Source: Modestobacter italicus (lineage in GTDB: Bacteria > Actinomycetota > Actinomycetes > Mycobacteriales > Geodermatophilaceae). From it: a stretch of DNA of 64,000 bases. Made by a program: the position numbers and the translations under genes. Below the pieces are notes generated by a model. The model was not told the DNA's origin and searched no databases. It saw only the letters and a list, made by a program, of their open reading frames with translations. Shown here piece by piece: positions 44,033 through 53,458 of this stretch. The stretch's first letter is position 1; every line of letters starts with the position of its first letter. The stretch is taken from contig NC_017955.1 of assembly GCF_000306785.1 (NCBI RefSeq), positions 2,604,001-2,668,000 of the forward strand. The letters run 5' to 3'.

Positions 44033-44986
44033 TCAGGCAGGGGCCGGGCCGTCGCCGGCCAGCGACCGCCACTGCGCGCGGAGGCCGGCGGCGATGTCGA
44101 CCGTCGGCTGCCAGCCGAGCGCCTCCCGGATCTTGTCGGCCGAGCCCCCGGTCCGGCCGACGTCGCCGGCGACGGCCCCGGCGCGCTCCACCGGGAGGCG
44201 CCGGCCGGCGATGTCGGAGAGGACGCCGAGGACCTCGTTGACGCTGATGCTGGTCCCCCCGGAGACGTTGAACACCGTCCCCGGCGCGACCTCACCACCG
44301 GCGGCGCGGAGGTTCGCCTCGACGACGTCGTCGACGAAGGTGAAGTCGCGCACCTGCTCACCGCTGCCGAACACCACGATCGGCCGGTCGGCGAGGGCAG
44401 CGCGGATGAACCGGTGGAAGGCCATGTCCGGGCGCTGGCCGGGGCCGTACACGGTGAAGTAGCGCAGGGACACGGTCGGGACGCCGAAGTTGTCGGCGTA
44501 CAGGGTGCACAGGTGCTCCGCCGCCAGCTTCGTGACGCCGTACGGGCTGTGCGGACGGGGGACGTCCTCCTCGGTCGTCGGGTACGCAGCTGCGTTGCCG
44601 TACACCGAGGAGGACGACGCGTACACCAGGCGGCGCAGGTCCGCGGCGCGCCGGGCGGCCTCCAGCAGGCGCTGCGTGCTGAGGACGTTGGCGGTCACGT
44701 ACGTGCCGAAGTCCTCCCCCCAGGACTTCCGGACCCCCGGCTGGCCGGCCTCGTGGAAGACGACCGAGACCCCGGTGAGCAGCTCGTCGAGGTCGACGGT
44801 CGTGAGGTCGGCGTGGACGAAGCGGAAGCCGTCGGTCGGGACCGCCGCCAGGTTTGCCTCCTTGACCGCGGGGTCGTAGTAGTCGGTGAACGAGTCGAGC
44901 CCGACCACCTGCTCACCGGCCGCCAGCAGTCGCCGGGCCAGCGCGCTGCCGACGAAACCCGCGACGCCCGTGACGAGAACGGTCAT
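44033..44986 (-). CDS. NAD-dependent sugar-nucleotide epimerase/dehydratase
   Basis: 317 aa from the ATG at 44986, after GAGAGGAGCACACC. It is an extended SDR: GVAGFVGSALARRLLAAGEQ (NAD motif), FVHADLTTVD, the Ser-rich VYASSSSVYGNAAAYP and the catalytic YGVTKLAAEHL (Y-x3-K). NVSGGTSISVNEVL and KIREALGWQPTVDIAAGLR complete it. It best fits the UDP-glucose or UDP-glucuronate 4-epimerase branch, which would use the product of ugd. It is convergent with the flavoprotein gene. Confidence 0.88.
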   Translation of the reverse strand: MTVLVTGVAGFVGSALARRLLAAGEQVVGLDSFTDYYDPAVKEANLAAVPTDGFRFVHADLTTVDLDELLTGVSVVFHEAGQPGVRKSWGEDFGTYVTANVLSTQRLLEAARRAADLRRLVYASSSSVYGNAAAYPTTEEDVPRPHSPYGVTKLAAEHLCTLYADNFGVPTVSLRYFTVYGPGQRPDMAFHRFIRAALADRPIVVFGSGEQVRDFTFVDDVVEANLRAAGGEVAPGTVFNVSGGTSISVNEVLGVLSDIAGRRLPVERAGAVAGDVGRTGGSADKIREALGWQPTVDIAAGLRAQWRSLAGDGPAPA

Positions 44987-45058
44987 GGTGTGCTCCTCTC
45001 CCGCCACCGGGGCTGACCCCGTGCGGGTCGGTGACGGCCGTTGGCGGCCGGCGGACGG

Positions 45059-46423
45059 TCATCCGCGGGCCTGCGCCCGCAACCGGACCCGGTCCCGGGC
45101 GGTCGGTGACCGGCCACCCGGGCCGTCGGGCCGGCGCGCCGCGCTGATCAGCATCACGTTGGCGATCGCCACCGGCAGGAAGATCGACCAGACCCGGGCC
45201 GGCGCCTGCAGGTAGGGGTTGGTCGCGTTGGCGATGAGCATCCCGGCCGCCGCGGTGCACGCGACGACCATGCTGGGTACCAGGTCGGGCCGGGCGCGCG
45301 CCCCGCGGACGACGGCGTTCAGGGTCAGGGCAGCACCCGCGACCACCAGCAGCACGCCGACGAGGCCGGTCCAGAACAGCAGGGCGTGGTACTGCAGCTC
45401 CCAGCGCCACGGCTCCTCGACGCTGCGGGAGAAGTCGTTGAGGACCGCCCCGAAGCCGTGGCCGAACACCGGCTGGGAGGACCACGCGTCCAGCAGCCGG
45501 TCGGCCTGGTAGGTGCGGAGCACGTCGTCGGGGCTGCTGGTCGCAGCGTCGTCGTCGCCGGTCACGTAGCCCGCCAGGCCACCCACCGCGGCGGTGACGA
45601 TCCCCGAGGCGCCCGGCGTCAGGTACAGCAGCACCACGGTGGTGACGGCGCCGACGCCCAGGCCCCGGCGCTGGCGCCGGGACAGCCGGGCCTCGCCGGA
45701 ACGGCTCAGCACCGCCTTCACCGCCCACGCCAGCAGGGGGGAGACGATCAGGACCAGCGCGAGGGCACGCCGCCCGGCCGCCAGTGTCCCCGCCGTGGCG
45801 GCGACCGCGGCCACGACCCGCAGCCACTGGGGAGGCAGCAGCGGGTCGCGCGGGACGACCAGCGAGGCCACCCACATGGGCCCGGTCGCGACCAGCGTCG
45901 TCAGCCCGTAGAAGCGGATCTGCGTGTAGTCGCTGGAGTCGGCGCGCACGGCGCCGTACTCGCCCCCGATGGCGGCCCCGTACTGGTCCAGCACCCACGA
46001 GGGGAGGACGTCGGGCAGGCCGCCGGTGCTCTGCGCGACGAAGACGGCGATCGTCCCGCCGAGCCAGATCGTCACCAGCGCGGCGACCGTGAACGCGGCG
46101 CGGAGCATCCGCTCGTCCACGGCCGTCGCGACCATCCACCAGAGCAGCGGCGCCGCGACGAAGACCAGGACACCGCTGAAGACCCCGGGGTTGGTCGGTC
46201 CCGCGGCCAGGCCGGTCAGGCCGAAGGCGAAGGTCGTGAGCAGCACCGGCAGCAGCGGACCGGCCAGCTGCCTGCGAGCGAGGACGATGGCGCCCGCGGC
46301 GAGCGCGCCCATGAGCGCCAGCACCGGGACGAGCACCTGGTTGGAGGAGACCGGACGGGCCAGGACGTAGCCGAAGAGCACCACCGCGGCCCACCGCCAC
46401 GGTCCCAGCCCCCGCGCTGTCAC
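45059..46423 (-). CDS. O-antigen-ligase-like polymerase membrane protein
   Basis: 454 aa from GTG 46423; ATG 46555 would add 44 residues. There are 10-12 TM segments. The large extracytoplasmic loop contains DDVLRTYQADRLLDAWSSQP then VFGHGFGAVLNDFSRSVEEP WRWELQYHALLFWTGLVGVL, the Wzy/WaaL-type arrangement with conserved E-x-H near the loop end. It should polymerise or ligate repeat units outside the membrane. It is upstream of the epimerase on the same strand. Confidence 0.78.
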   Translation of the reverse strand: MTARGLGPWRWAAVVLFGYVLARPVSSNQVLVPVLALMGALAAGAIVLARRQLAGPLLPVLLTTFAFGLTGLAAGPTNPGVFSGVLVFVAAPLLWWMVATAVDERMLRAAFTVAALVTIWLGGTIAVFVAQSTGGLPDVLPSWVLDQYGAAIGGEYGAVRADSSDYTQIRFYGLTTLVATGPMWVASLVVPRDPLLPPQWLRVVAAVAATAGTLAAGRRALALVLIVSPLLAWAVKAVLSRSGEARLSRRQRRGLGVGAVTTVVLLYLTPGASGIVTAAVGGLAGYVTGDDDAATSSPDDVLRTYQADRLLDAWSSQPVFGHGFGAVLNDFSRSVEEPWRWELQYHALLFWTGLVGVLLVVAGAALTLNAVVRGARARPDLVPSMVVACTAAAGMLIANATNPYLQAPARVWSIFLPVAIANVMLISAARRPDGPGGRSPTARDRVRLRAQARG

Positions 46424-46846
46424 GTGGCGGAGGCTAGCCCCGCGGCGCCCCTCGCGACAGCGGTCACGGAGCGCCACCTCGGCACGCGTCGGGACGGGCC
46501 CAGCGGCGCCACCCGGACGCCGGCGAACCGGGAGGGGTGCCGTCACCAGCACCATCGGGACCAGCAGCTCCGGAGCCACCGGTCCGGCTGCGCACGCAGC
46601 GTGAGGACGTGACGTGCGTCTCATGACGACAGGCCGCTCTCACGGATGGTGCGCAGCCGGTCACCTCCAGCCATACCCGCGCGTCAACGCGGACACGCCG
46701 TCGGTCCGCGCCCCACCCGACCGTCACCCGCCGGATTCCGGGGCGCTCGCGCCGGGCCGACCGGGCCTCCTGCGGCACTACGTTCCTGTGCCAGCACCAG
46801 CCTGCCCGGTCCACCAGCTCCCGGACCAGGGGGCGGCGGTGAGTCC
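46424..46846. other. 423-base divergent region, no recognised gene
   Basis: It lies between the ligase-like gene and the Wzz/kinase-like gene, so it should hold both promoters. Reading frames here look random. An alternative ATG for the ligase-like gene is at 46555. I see no repeat or hairpin of note. Confidence 0.4.
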
Positions 46847-48340
46847 GTGGACGGGGGCCAGTTGTTGTTCGACGACGTGCTCGAGACCATCCGAGCGAGG
46901 AAGCGGTGGATCGCCGGCGGGGTGCTGCTCGGTGTCCTCCTCGCTGCCCTGCTGAGCTGGACGGCGGAACGCACGTACTCGTCGACGAGCCGGCTCTTCG
47001 TGTCCGTGACCGGCCCTCCCGACCAGACCGCCCCCCTGGACGCCGACACCTTCGCCCAGCAGCGGATGGCCTCCTACGTCCGCGTCCTCACCGGCGAGGA
47101 GATGGCGCAGCGGGTGGTCGACGACCTCCGCCTGCCGCTCACCGCGGACCAACTGGCGCAGCAGATCGCGGTCACCCCGCTGCCCGGGACGGTGATCCTG
47201 CAGGTCACGGTCACCGACAGCGCACCCCAGCGGGCCCAGGACATCGCGGAGTCCCTGCAGCGGCAGTTCACCGCACGGCTCGACGAGCTGGAGACGCCGG
47301 ACGGCCGCACCACCCCCACGGTGCAGATCGAGACGCTGCAGGCCCCCGACTTCGACCCCGAGCCGACCAGCCCGGGCTGGCGCCGCAACGTGATGCTCGG
47401 CGCGGCCCTCGGCCTCCTGCTGGGGAGCGCGGCGGCGCTGGCGCGGCAGCGCACGGACACCACCGTCCGACGGGAGGAGCAGGTCCGGCGGTCCGTCGGG
47501 ACCGAGCTCCTCGGCCGGGTCTTCGAGGACCAGCAGCGGGCGGCCCACCCGGTCTCCCCGGTCCTCGACGGCGAGTCGCTCACCGCCGAGGCCTACCGGG
47601 CGCTGAGGGTCAACCTGCGCCACGTGGAGGGCGGGGCACCGCAGGTGGTCGTCGTCACCAGTGCCCTGCCCGGCGAGGGCGCGTCCACCGTCGCCGTGCG
47701 GCTGTCGGTCTCCCTCGCCCGGTCCGGCAGCCGGGTCCTGCTGGTCGACGGGAACCTCCGCCGGCCCCGGGTGGCCCGGTACCTCGGTCTCGACGAGCAC
47801 GGCCCCGGGCTCACCGACGTGCTCGCCGGGACGGCGGACCTGCGCGAGGCGACGCAGGCGTGGGGCGACGGCCGGCTCGTCGTCCTGGGTGCCGGACCGC
47901 TGCCCACCGAGACCGACGCCGTGCTGGACTCGGCCCGGCTCCGGGGGCTCCTGGGGGTCCTCCGGGACAGCCACGACTTCGTGGTCATCGACACACCGCC
48001 CCTGCTCCCGGTGATCGACGCGGCCGCGGTGAGCGCCCTCGCGGACGGCTGCCTGCTCGTGGTGCGCTTCGGCCGGACCCGCGAGGCCGACCTCACCGAG
48101 GCTGCGGTCACCCTGGAGCGGGTCCACGCCCGGCTCCTGGGCGTGGTCCTCAACCGGGTGCCGCGCGGCCGGGACATCGAGGCGCGGGGGCGGGCCTACC
48201 CGGCCGACGCCGACCGCGGCGGCCCGGACGTCCCCGACGTCCCCGACGGCGACGACGACGGCAGCCGATCGCGGCTGGACCGGGACCCCGCTGCCGACCA
48301 CACGCCCAGCCGGGCGACCCGGGCGGGCGACCCGGCATGA
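46847..48340 (+). CDS. Wzz / BY-kinase-like protein with a non-canonical P-loop
   Basis: 497 aa from GTG 46847. The N-terminal Wzz-type region has TM1 (WIAGGVLLGVLLAALLSWTA), an extracellular part with GTVILQVTVTDSAPQRAQDI, and TM2 (NVMLGAALGLLLGSAAALAR). The C-terminal domain has the fold of bacterial tyrosine kinases. Walker A is SALPGEGASTVAV: Ala279 replaces the Lys that binds ATP phosphates. Walker A prime is LLVDGNLRRP, with Asn303 for the second Asp. Walker B is VVIDTPPLLP (Asp382). No C-terminal Tyr cluster. It probably controls chain length without normal kinase activity. Confidence 0.85.
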   Translation: MDGGQLLFDDVLETIRARKRWIAGGVLLGVLLAALLSWTAERTYSSTSRLFVSVTGPPDQTAPLDADTFAQQRMASYVRVLTGEEMAQRVVDDLRLPLTADQLAQQIAVTPLPGTVILQVTVTDSAPQRAQDIAESLQRQFTARLDELETPDGRTTPTVQIETLQAPDFDPEPTSPGWRRNVMLGAALGLLLGSAAALARQRTDTTVRREEQVRRSVGTELLGRVFEDQQRAAHPVSPVLDGESLTAEAYRALRVNLRHVEGGAPQVVVVTSALPGEGASTVAVRLSVSLARSGSRVLLVDGNLRRPRVARYLGLDEHGPGLTDVLAGTADLREATQAWGDGRLVVLGAGPLPTETDAVLDSARLRGLLGVLRDSHDFVVIDTPPLLPVIDAAAVSALADGCLLVVRFGRTREADLTEAAVTLERVHARLLGVVLNRVPRGRDIEARGRAYPADADRGGPDVPDVPDGDDDGSRSRLDRDPAADHTPSRATRAGDPA

Positions 48341-48476
48341 CCGTGATGACCTCGACCATCTCGACCCAGGCAGCTCGGCACCCCGGCAGGTGGGGCCACG
48401 TCCGCCGGCGCGCGCCTGCCCCACCGCCCGCCCTCCGGCTCGCGGGACCGAGCCGGTCCGATGGCTGGAGGACACC

Positions 48477-50306
48477 ATGACGATGTCGCACCCCGGAGCC
48501 CGGTGGAGGCTGGTCCGCTGCGCGGTGCTCCTGCTGGACCTGCTCTCCCTGCAGGCGGGCCTGGTGCTGGCGACCGCGGCGCGGTACGACGGGTCGCTGG
48601 AACCCGTCGACGCCCGCGGCCTGCTGGTCGTCCTGGCCCTGACCGTGTTCGTCTTCCCGCTGGCGTCGTCGATGGTGCGCCTGCACCAGGGGCGGTACGC
48701 CGTCGGCAGCGCGGACGAGCTCAAGGCCCTGGCGGTGGCGGTCGGGGCGACCGCGTTCGTCGTCCTGGTCGTCGACGTCGGTCTCGGCTCCCCGCGCCTG
48801 CTGCCGCTCAGCGTGCCGGCCATGGCCTCGATCGTGGGCTTCGTGCTGATGATCGGGCTCCGGCTGGCGATCCGGAGCCAGCGCGAGGGCGCCGTCCGGC
48901 CGCGGACCGGCCAGCCGACGCTGATTTTCGGCGCCGGGGACGCCGGCGAGCAGCTCCTCCGGTCCATGCTCGGCGACCCGGCCAGCCCCTACCTCCCGGT
49001 CGGTCTGCTGGACGACGACCCCGAGAAGCGGCACGCCCGCATCCGCGGGATCCGGATGATGGGCGGACGGGACAGCCTGCCCGCCGCCGCGGCCGCGACC
49101 GGGGCCGAGGTCCTGGTCATCGCACTGCCCTCGGCCGGGTCCGAGCTGGTCCGCGACATCTCGCGTCGCGCCCACGCCGCCGGGCTCACCGTGAAGGTCC
49201 TGCCCCGGTTCGAGGAGGTGCTCGCCCGGCGCGTCGGCATCCGGGACGTCCGCGACATCGACGTCGCCGACCTGCTGGGGCGCCGGCAGATCGACACCGA
49301 CGTCGGGGAGATCGCCGACTACCTGCTCGGCAAGCGGGTGCTGGTCACCGGGGCGGGCGGCTCCATCGGCGCGGAGCTGTGCCACCAGATCTCCGGGTTC
49401 GGCCCGGCCGAGCTGCTGATGCTCGACCGGGACGAGTCGGCGCTGCACGCCCTGCAGCTCCGGATGTTCGGCGAGGCACGGCTGGACCTCCCGCAGGCGA
49501 TCCTCGCCGACATCCGTGACGCGGAGGCGCTGCAGACCCTGTTCGCCGAGCGGCGACCCGACGTGGTCTTCCACGCGGCTGCGCTGAAGCACGTCAACAT
49601 GCTCGAGCAGTACCCCGACGAGGGCTGGAAGACCAACGTCCTGGGCACCCGGAACGTCCTGGCCGCGGCCACGGCGGTGGGCGTGACCCACTTCATCAAC
49701 GTCTCGACCGACAAGGCCGCCGACCCGGTGAACGTCCTCGGGCGGACCAAGCGGATGGCGGAACAGCTGACCGCCAGCTATGCCGAGCTCAGCGACGGCC
49801 GGCTGCTCTCGGTGCGCTTCGGGAACGTCCTGGGGAGCCGGGGGTCGGTGCTGGAGACCTTCGCCGCGCAGATCTCCCGCGGCGGCCCGGTGACCATCAC
49901 CGACCCCGAGGTCACCCGGTACTTCATGACGATCCCCGAGGCCGTGCAGCTGGTCATCCAGGCCGGCGCGATCGGCGCTGCCGGGGAGGCCCTCGTCCTG
50001 GACATGGGCGCCCCGGTGCGGATCGCGGACGTCGCCGAGCAGCTGATCACCATGGAGGGCGCCCACATCGACGTGCGCTACACCGGCCTGCGCCCGGGCG
50101 AGAAGCTGCACGAGGACCTGTTCGGGGCCGGCGAGCGGGACACGCGCCCCGTCCACCCCCTCATCAGCCACGTGCCGGTGCCGGCCCTGGAACCCGGTCA
50201 CCCGCTGCACCCGGCGACCGTCCGGGCGGTCGAGCAGACCACCCGCACGTACGCGGGCCGGGCAGCCGGTCAGCCGGTCCGCGACCGGCGGTCGGTGGCC
50301 CGGTGA
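48477..50306 (+). CDS. PglF/CapD-like nucleoside-diphosphate-sugar 4,6-dehydratase
   Basis: 609 aa from ATG 48477, with a GGAGG site 8 bases upstream. Four TM helices come first (LVRCAVLLLDLLSLQAGLVL etc.), then a Rossmann-like domain (PTLIFGAGDAGEQLLRSMLG), then the SDR domain with GAGGSIGAELCHQISGFGPA, STDKAADPVNVLGRTKRMAE (S-T-D-K catalytic type) and PGEKLHEDLFG. It converts UDP-GlcNAc to the 4-keto-6-deoxy sugar, the first step to bacillosamine or QuiNAc. The next gene (aminotransferase) overlaps by 4 bases. Confidence 0.92.
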   Translation: MTMSHPGARWRLVRCAVLLLDLLSLQAGLVLATAARYDGSLEPVDARGLLVVLALTVFVFPLASSMVRLHQGRYAVGSADELKALAVAVGATAFVVLVVDVGLGSPRLLPLSVPAMASIVGFVLMIGLRLAIRSQREGAVRPRTGQPTLIFGAGDAGEQLLRSMLGDPASPYLPVGLLDDDPEKRHARIRGIRMMGGRDSLPAAAAATGAEVLVIALPSAGSELVRDISRRAHAAGLTVKVLPRFEEVLARRVGIRDVRDIDVADLLGRRQIDTDVGEIADYLLGKRVLVTGAGGSIGAELCHQISGFGPAELLMLDRDESALHALQLRMFGEARLDLPQAILADIRDAEALQTLFAERRPDVVFHAAALKHVNMLEQYPDEGWKTNVLGTRNVLAAATAVGVTHFINVSTDKAADPVNVLGRTKRMAEQLTASYAELSDGRLLSVRFGNVLGSRGSVLETFAAQISRGGPVTITDPEVTRYFMTIPEAVQLVIQAGAIGAAGEALVLDMGAPVRIADVAEQLITMEGAHIDVRYTGLRPGEKLHEDLFGAGERDTRPVHPLISHVPVPALEPGHPLHPATVRAVEQTTRTYAGRAAGQPVRDRRSVAR

Positions 50307-51460
50307 CCGCCACCCTGCCGGGCGCGCGCACGCGCATCCTGCTGTCCACGCCGGACGTGGGTGACCGGGAGGAGGAACTGGTCGGGCAGGCCGTCCGCTC
50401 GGGCTGGATCGCCCCGCTCGGGCCCATGGTGGACGCCTTCGAGGAGCAGGTCGCCGACCGCTGCGGACGACGGCACGCCGTGGCGCTGTCCTCGGGCACG
50501 GCGGCCCTGCACCTGGCTCTCCTCCAGGCCGGCGCCCGCCCGGGGACGGCCGTCGTGGTCCCCACCCTGACCTTCGCGGCCACCGCCAACGCCGCGGTGT
50601 ACACCGGCGCGGAACCGGTGTTCGTCGACTGCGAGCAGGAGTCGGGCAACCTCGACCCGGCCCTGCTCGAGACCGCCCTGACCACCCTGCGTGCCGAGGG
50701 TGTCGAGGTCGCCGCCGTCGTCCCCGTCGACCTGCTCGGCCGCTGCGCCGACCACACCCGGGTCGCGGCCGTGTGCGAGCGGGCCGGGGTCCCGGTGGTG
50801 GCCGATGCCGCCGAGTCCCTCGGTGCCCGGCACGCGTCCCGGCCCGCCGGGTCCTTCGGTGTCACCGCTGCGCTCTCGTTCAACGGCAACAAGATCATGA
50901 CCACCAGCGGTGGCGGGATGCTGCTCACCGACGACCCGGCGATCGCCACCCGCGCCCGCTACCTGAGCACCCAGGCCCGGCAGCCGGCGGTGCACTACGA
51001 GCACACCGAGATCGGCTACAACTACCGGCTGAGCAACGTCCTGGCCGCGCTGGGTCTGGCTCAGCTCGAGCGGCTGGACGGCATGATCGCCCGTCGCCGG
51101 GCGCTGCGGGCCGCCTACGCGCAGGTGGTCGAGGGCGTCCCGGGGGTCGAGGTGTTCCAGCGGAGGGGTGACCAGGACGACAACTGCTGGCTCACCGCCG
51201 TGGTCGTCGACCCCGGCACGGCCGGCTGGACCGCCGAGGACCTCCGCGCGGCCCTCGACGCGGCCGACATCGAGTCCCGTCCGCTGTGGAAGCCGATGCA
51301 CGACCAGCCGGTGTTCGCCGGCCGGCGCTCGTTCCTGAACGGCGCCGCGGACCGCCTGTTCGCCACCGGGCTGACGCTCCCCAGCGGCTCGGCGCTGACC
51401 CCGGACCAGGTCGGGGTGGTCATGACCGCCCTCACCGACTTCCTGGACCGGCACCGGTGA
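50303..51460 (+). CDS. PglE-like DegT/DnrJ/EryC1 aminotransferase
   Basis: 385 aa with a GTG start. It aminates the 4-keto sugar made by the dehydratase. The PLP lysine is in SFNGNKIMTTSGGGMLLTDD; other family blocks are VALSSGTAALHLALLQAG and YNYRLSNVLAALGLAQLERL. It is a LegC/PglE-like member by its N-terminus (LSTPDVGDREEELVGQAVRS). It overlaps the dehydratase and phosphoglycosyltransferase genes by 4 bases each, forming a tight dehydratase-aminotransferase-transferase unit. Confidence 0.92.
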   Translation: MTATLPGARTRILLSTPDVGDREEELVGQAVRSGWIAPLGPMVDAFEEQVADRCGRRHAVALSSGTAALHLALLQAGARPGTAVVVPTLTFAATANAAVYTGAEPVFVDCEQESGNLDPALLETALTTLRAEGVEVAAVVPVDLLGRCADHTRVAAVCERAGVPVVADAAESLGARHASRPAGSFGVTAALSFNGNKIMTTSGGGMLLTDDPAIATRARYLSTQARQPAVHYEHTEIGYNYRLSNVLAALGLAQLERLDGMIARRRALRAAYAQVVEGVPGVEVFQRRGDQDDNCWLTAVVVDPGTAGWTAEDLRAALDAADIESRPLWKPMHDQPVFAGRRSFLNGAADRLFATGLTLPSGSALTPDQVGVVMTALTDFLDRHR

Positions 51461-52113
51461 GCGGGAGGCCGGCGGTCCCCTACCTCCGGGTGAAGCGCGC
51501 GGTCGACGTCGTGGTCTCGGGCGCCGGGCTGCTGGTCGGGGCACCGGTCATGGCCGTCGTCGCCGCGGCGGTCCGGCGGGACCTCGGCTCCCCCGTGCTG
51601 TTCCGCCAGCTCCGCCCGGGGCTGCGTGGCGCGCCCTTCGAGCTGGTCAAGTTCCGCACCATGCGGACGGTCGGCGCGGACGACGGCGTGGACACCGACG
51701 CCCAGCGGCTGACCCCGTTCGGCAGCTGGCTGCGGAGCACGAGCCTCGACGAGCTACCCACCCTGTGGAACGTGCTCCGCGGGGACATGAGCCTGGTGGG
51801 CCCCCGGCCGCTGCTCATGGAGTACCTGGACAGGTACACGCCCGACCAGGCCCGCCGGCACGAGGTCCGGCCCGGCATCACCGGGCTCGCCCAGGTGCGG
51901 GGGCGCAACGAGCTCAGCTGGGACCAGAAGTTCGCGGCCGACGTCGAGTACGTCGACGGCGTCGGCTGGCGGGCCGACCTGCGCATCCTCGCCGCCACGC
52001 TGGCGACCGTGCTGCGCCGCCAGGGCATCTCCGCACCCGGCGCGGCGACCATGCACCTGTTCACCGGGTCGCCACCGGCCGACGCCGCCCCGGGTCGGCA
52101 CGATGCCGCGTGA
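51457..52113 (+). CDS. PglC-like initiating sugar-phosphate transferase
   Basis: 218 aa from GTG 51457. The N-terminal membrane helix (KRAVDVVVSGAGLLVGAPVM) precedes the bacterial sugar transferase domain: VLFRQLRPGLRGAPFELVKF, STSLDELPTLWNVLRGDMSL VGPRP (D-E-L-P and the PRP motif) and RHEVRPGITGLAQVRGRNEL. It transfers a sugar phosphate from UDP-sugar to the polyprenyl phosphate carrier. Length and shape match monotopic PglC rather than the large WbaP type. It begins lipid-linked assembly with the product of the preceding genes. Confidence 0.93.
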   Translation: MSGRPAVPYLRVKRAVDVVVSGAGLLVGAPVMAVVAAAVRRDLGSPVLFRQLRPGLRGAPFELVKFRTMRTVGADDGVDTDAQRLTPFGSWLRSTSLDELPTLWNVLRGDMSLVGPRPLLMEYLDRYTPDQARRHEVRPGITGLAQVRGRNELSWDQKFAADVEYVDGVGWRADLRILAATLATVLRRQGISAPGAATMHLFTGSPPADAAPGRHDAA

Positions 52114-53458
52114 GGGTCCGCGCCACGCCCGTCGCCGGCCCCTGACCGATCCCCCCGACGGCGCGGCGGCAGGTGGCGCCCGGGCGGCCACCGGCCAGCT
52201 GCGCTCGCTCCTCCGGGGCGTCCAGCTCCCGCTCTGGTCCTTCGGCCAGGTCGGGGTGCAGATGTTCGTCGCCCTGCTGTCGGCGCGGTGGCTGGGCCCG
52301 GAGGACCGGGGCGACCTCGTCCTGGCCACGACGCTGGCCACGTTGCTGCTGCTGGTCAGCAGCCTGGGCGCCGGGAACGCGTCCCGGGTGCTGCTCGCCG
52401 AGCCGGACCGCTGGTGGACCTGGTCCAGGTACGTCCGGCTGTCGGCGCTGCTCACGCTGCCGCACCTGCTGCTGAGCGCGACCCTCGGGCTGCTCGTCCT
52501 CTCCCTGCTCACCACCCCCTCCCCGACAGTGGCCGTCGCCTTCGTCGTCTACTCCGTCCCCGCGCTCGGCGCCCACCTGCTGAGGGAGGGCCTGCACGGG
52601 CTCGGTCGGCACCGGACGTCGCTGGCGATCGCCGTGGGCAACGCCGTCGGCCAGCTCGCGCTCATCGCGGGCGCGCACGCCGCCGGGGTCCTCTCGCCGG
52701 CGGTCGCGCTGCTCGGCTTCGCGCTGTGCAACACCGTCTCCGTCGTGGTCCAGGTCGCGGTCGGTCGTTCCGCGGACGTCCTCGGGCGGGCGCGGCCACG
52801 CGTGACCGCCCGGGAGTGGTCACGGCAGGCTCGGCACCTCATCGGCTTCAGCCGCTTCGCCCTGGTCGCGGCCCTGGGGCAGTCCTTCGTCGTCAACGGC
52901 GACCGGCTGGTGCTCGGGGCCACCGGGTCGGCGGCGCAGGTGGGCATCTACGCGGCTGCGTCCTCCCTCGCCCAGCTGACCTACGTCGCCCCGGTGGCGC
53001 TGACCGCCCTGCTGACCCGGCGGACGGCAGCGGCGGGGAGCCTGGCGGCATGGGAGCGGATGCACCGCCCGGTGCTCGCCCTCAGCGGCGCGCTGGCGGT
53101 CGTCGTCGCGTGCGGGGGGTGGTTCGCGATACCGGTGCTGCTCGGCGAGGACTTCACCGCGGCGCGGGCGGTCCTGCCGGTCCTGTGCGCCGCCGGCATC
53201 CCCTTCGCCAGCTACCACGTCGACTCCGCCGCCTGCGCCGGCCTGCGCGACCTGCGGACCGGTGCCCGCGGTGCCCTGCTCGGCTGCGTCGTCCTCGTGG
53301 CGGCCGGGACCGCCGGGTCGCACCTGCTGGGAGCGGTCGGAATCGCCTACGGGGTCCTGTTGACCTATACCGTCATGGCCGTGACGGTCCGGTTGCGCAT
53401 GCCCTCCGCGGGCACGGTCCCGCGCACCACGGTGGGCGCCTCGAGCACCGGCTCATGA
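52103..53458 (+). CDS. polysaccharide flippase (Wzx/MATE-like), copy 2
   Basis: 451 aa; the ATG at 52103 overlaps the PglC-like gene by 11 bases, and later starts are possible because the first 33 residues are not conserved in copy 1. From LPLWSFGQVGVQMFVALLSA on it is paralogous to the product of 35708-36979 throughout, with 12 hydrophobic segments and RFALVAALGQSFVVNGDRLV. Two flippases of one type suggest two related lipid-linked repeat units. It overlaps the next gene by 4 bases (ATGA). Confidence 0.9.
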   Translation: MPREGPRHARRRPLTDPPDGAAAGGARAATGQLRSLLRGVQLPLWSFGQVGVQMFVALLSARWLGPEDRGDLVLATTLATLLLLVSSLGAGNASRVLLAEPDRWWTWSRYVRLSALLTLPHLLLSATLGLLVLSLLTTPSPTVAVAFVVYSVPALGAHLLREGLHGLGRHRTSLAIAVGNAVGQLALIAGAHAAGVLSPAVALLGFALCNTVSVVVQVAVGRSADVLGRARPRVTAREWSRQARHLIGFSRFALVAALGQSFVVNGDRLVLGATGSAAQVGIYAAASSLAQLTYVAPVALTALLTRRTAAAGSLAAWERMHRPVLALSGALAVVVACGGWFAIPVLLGEDFTAARAVLPVLCAAGIPFASYHVDSAACAGLRDLRTGARGALLGCVVLVAAGTAGSHLLGAVGIAYGVLLTYTVMAVTVRLRMPSAGTVPRTTVGASSTGS

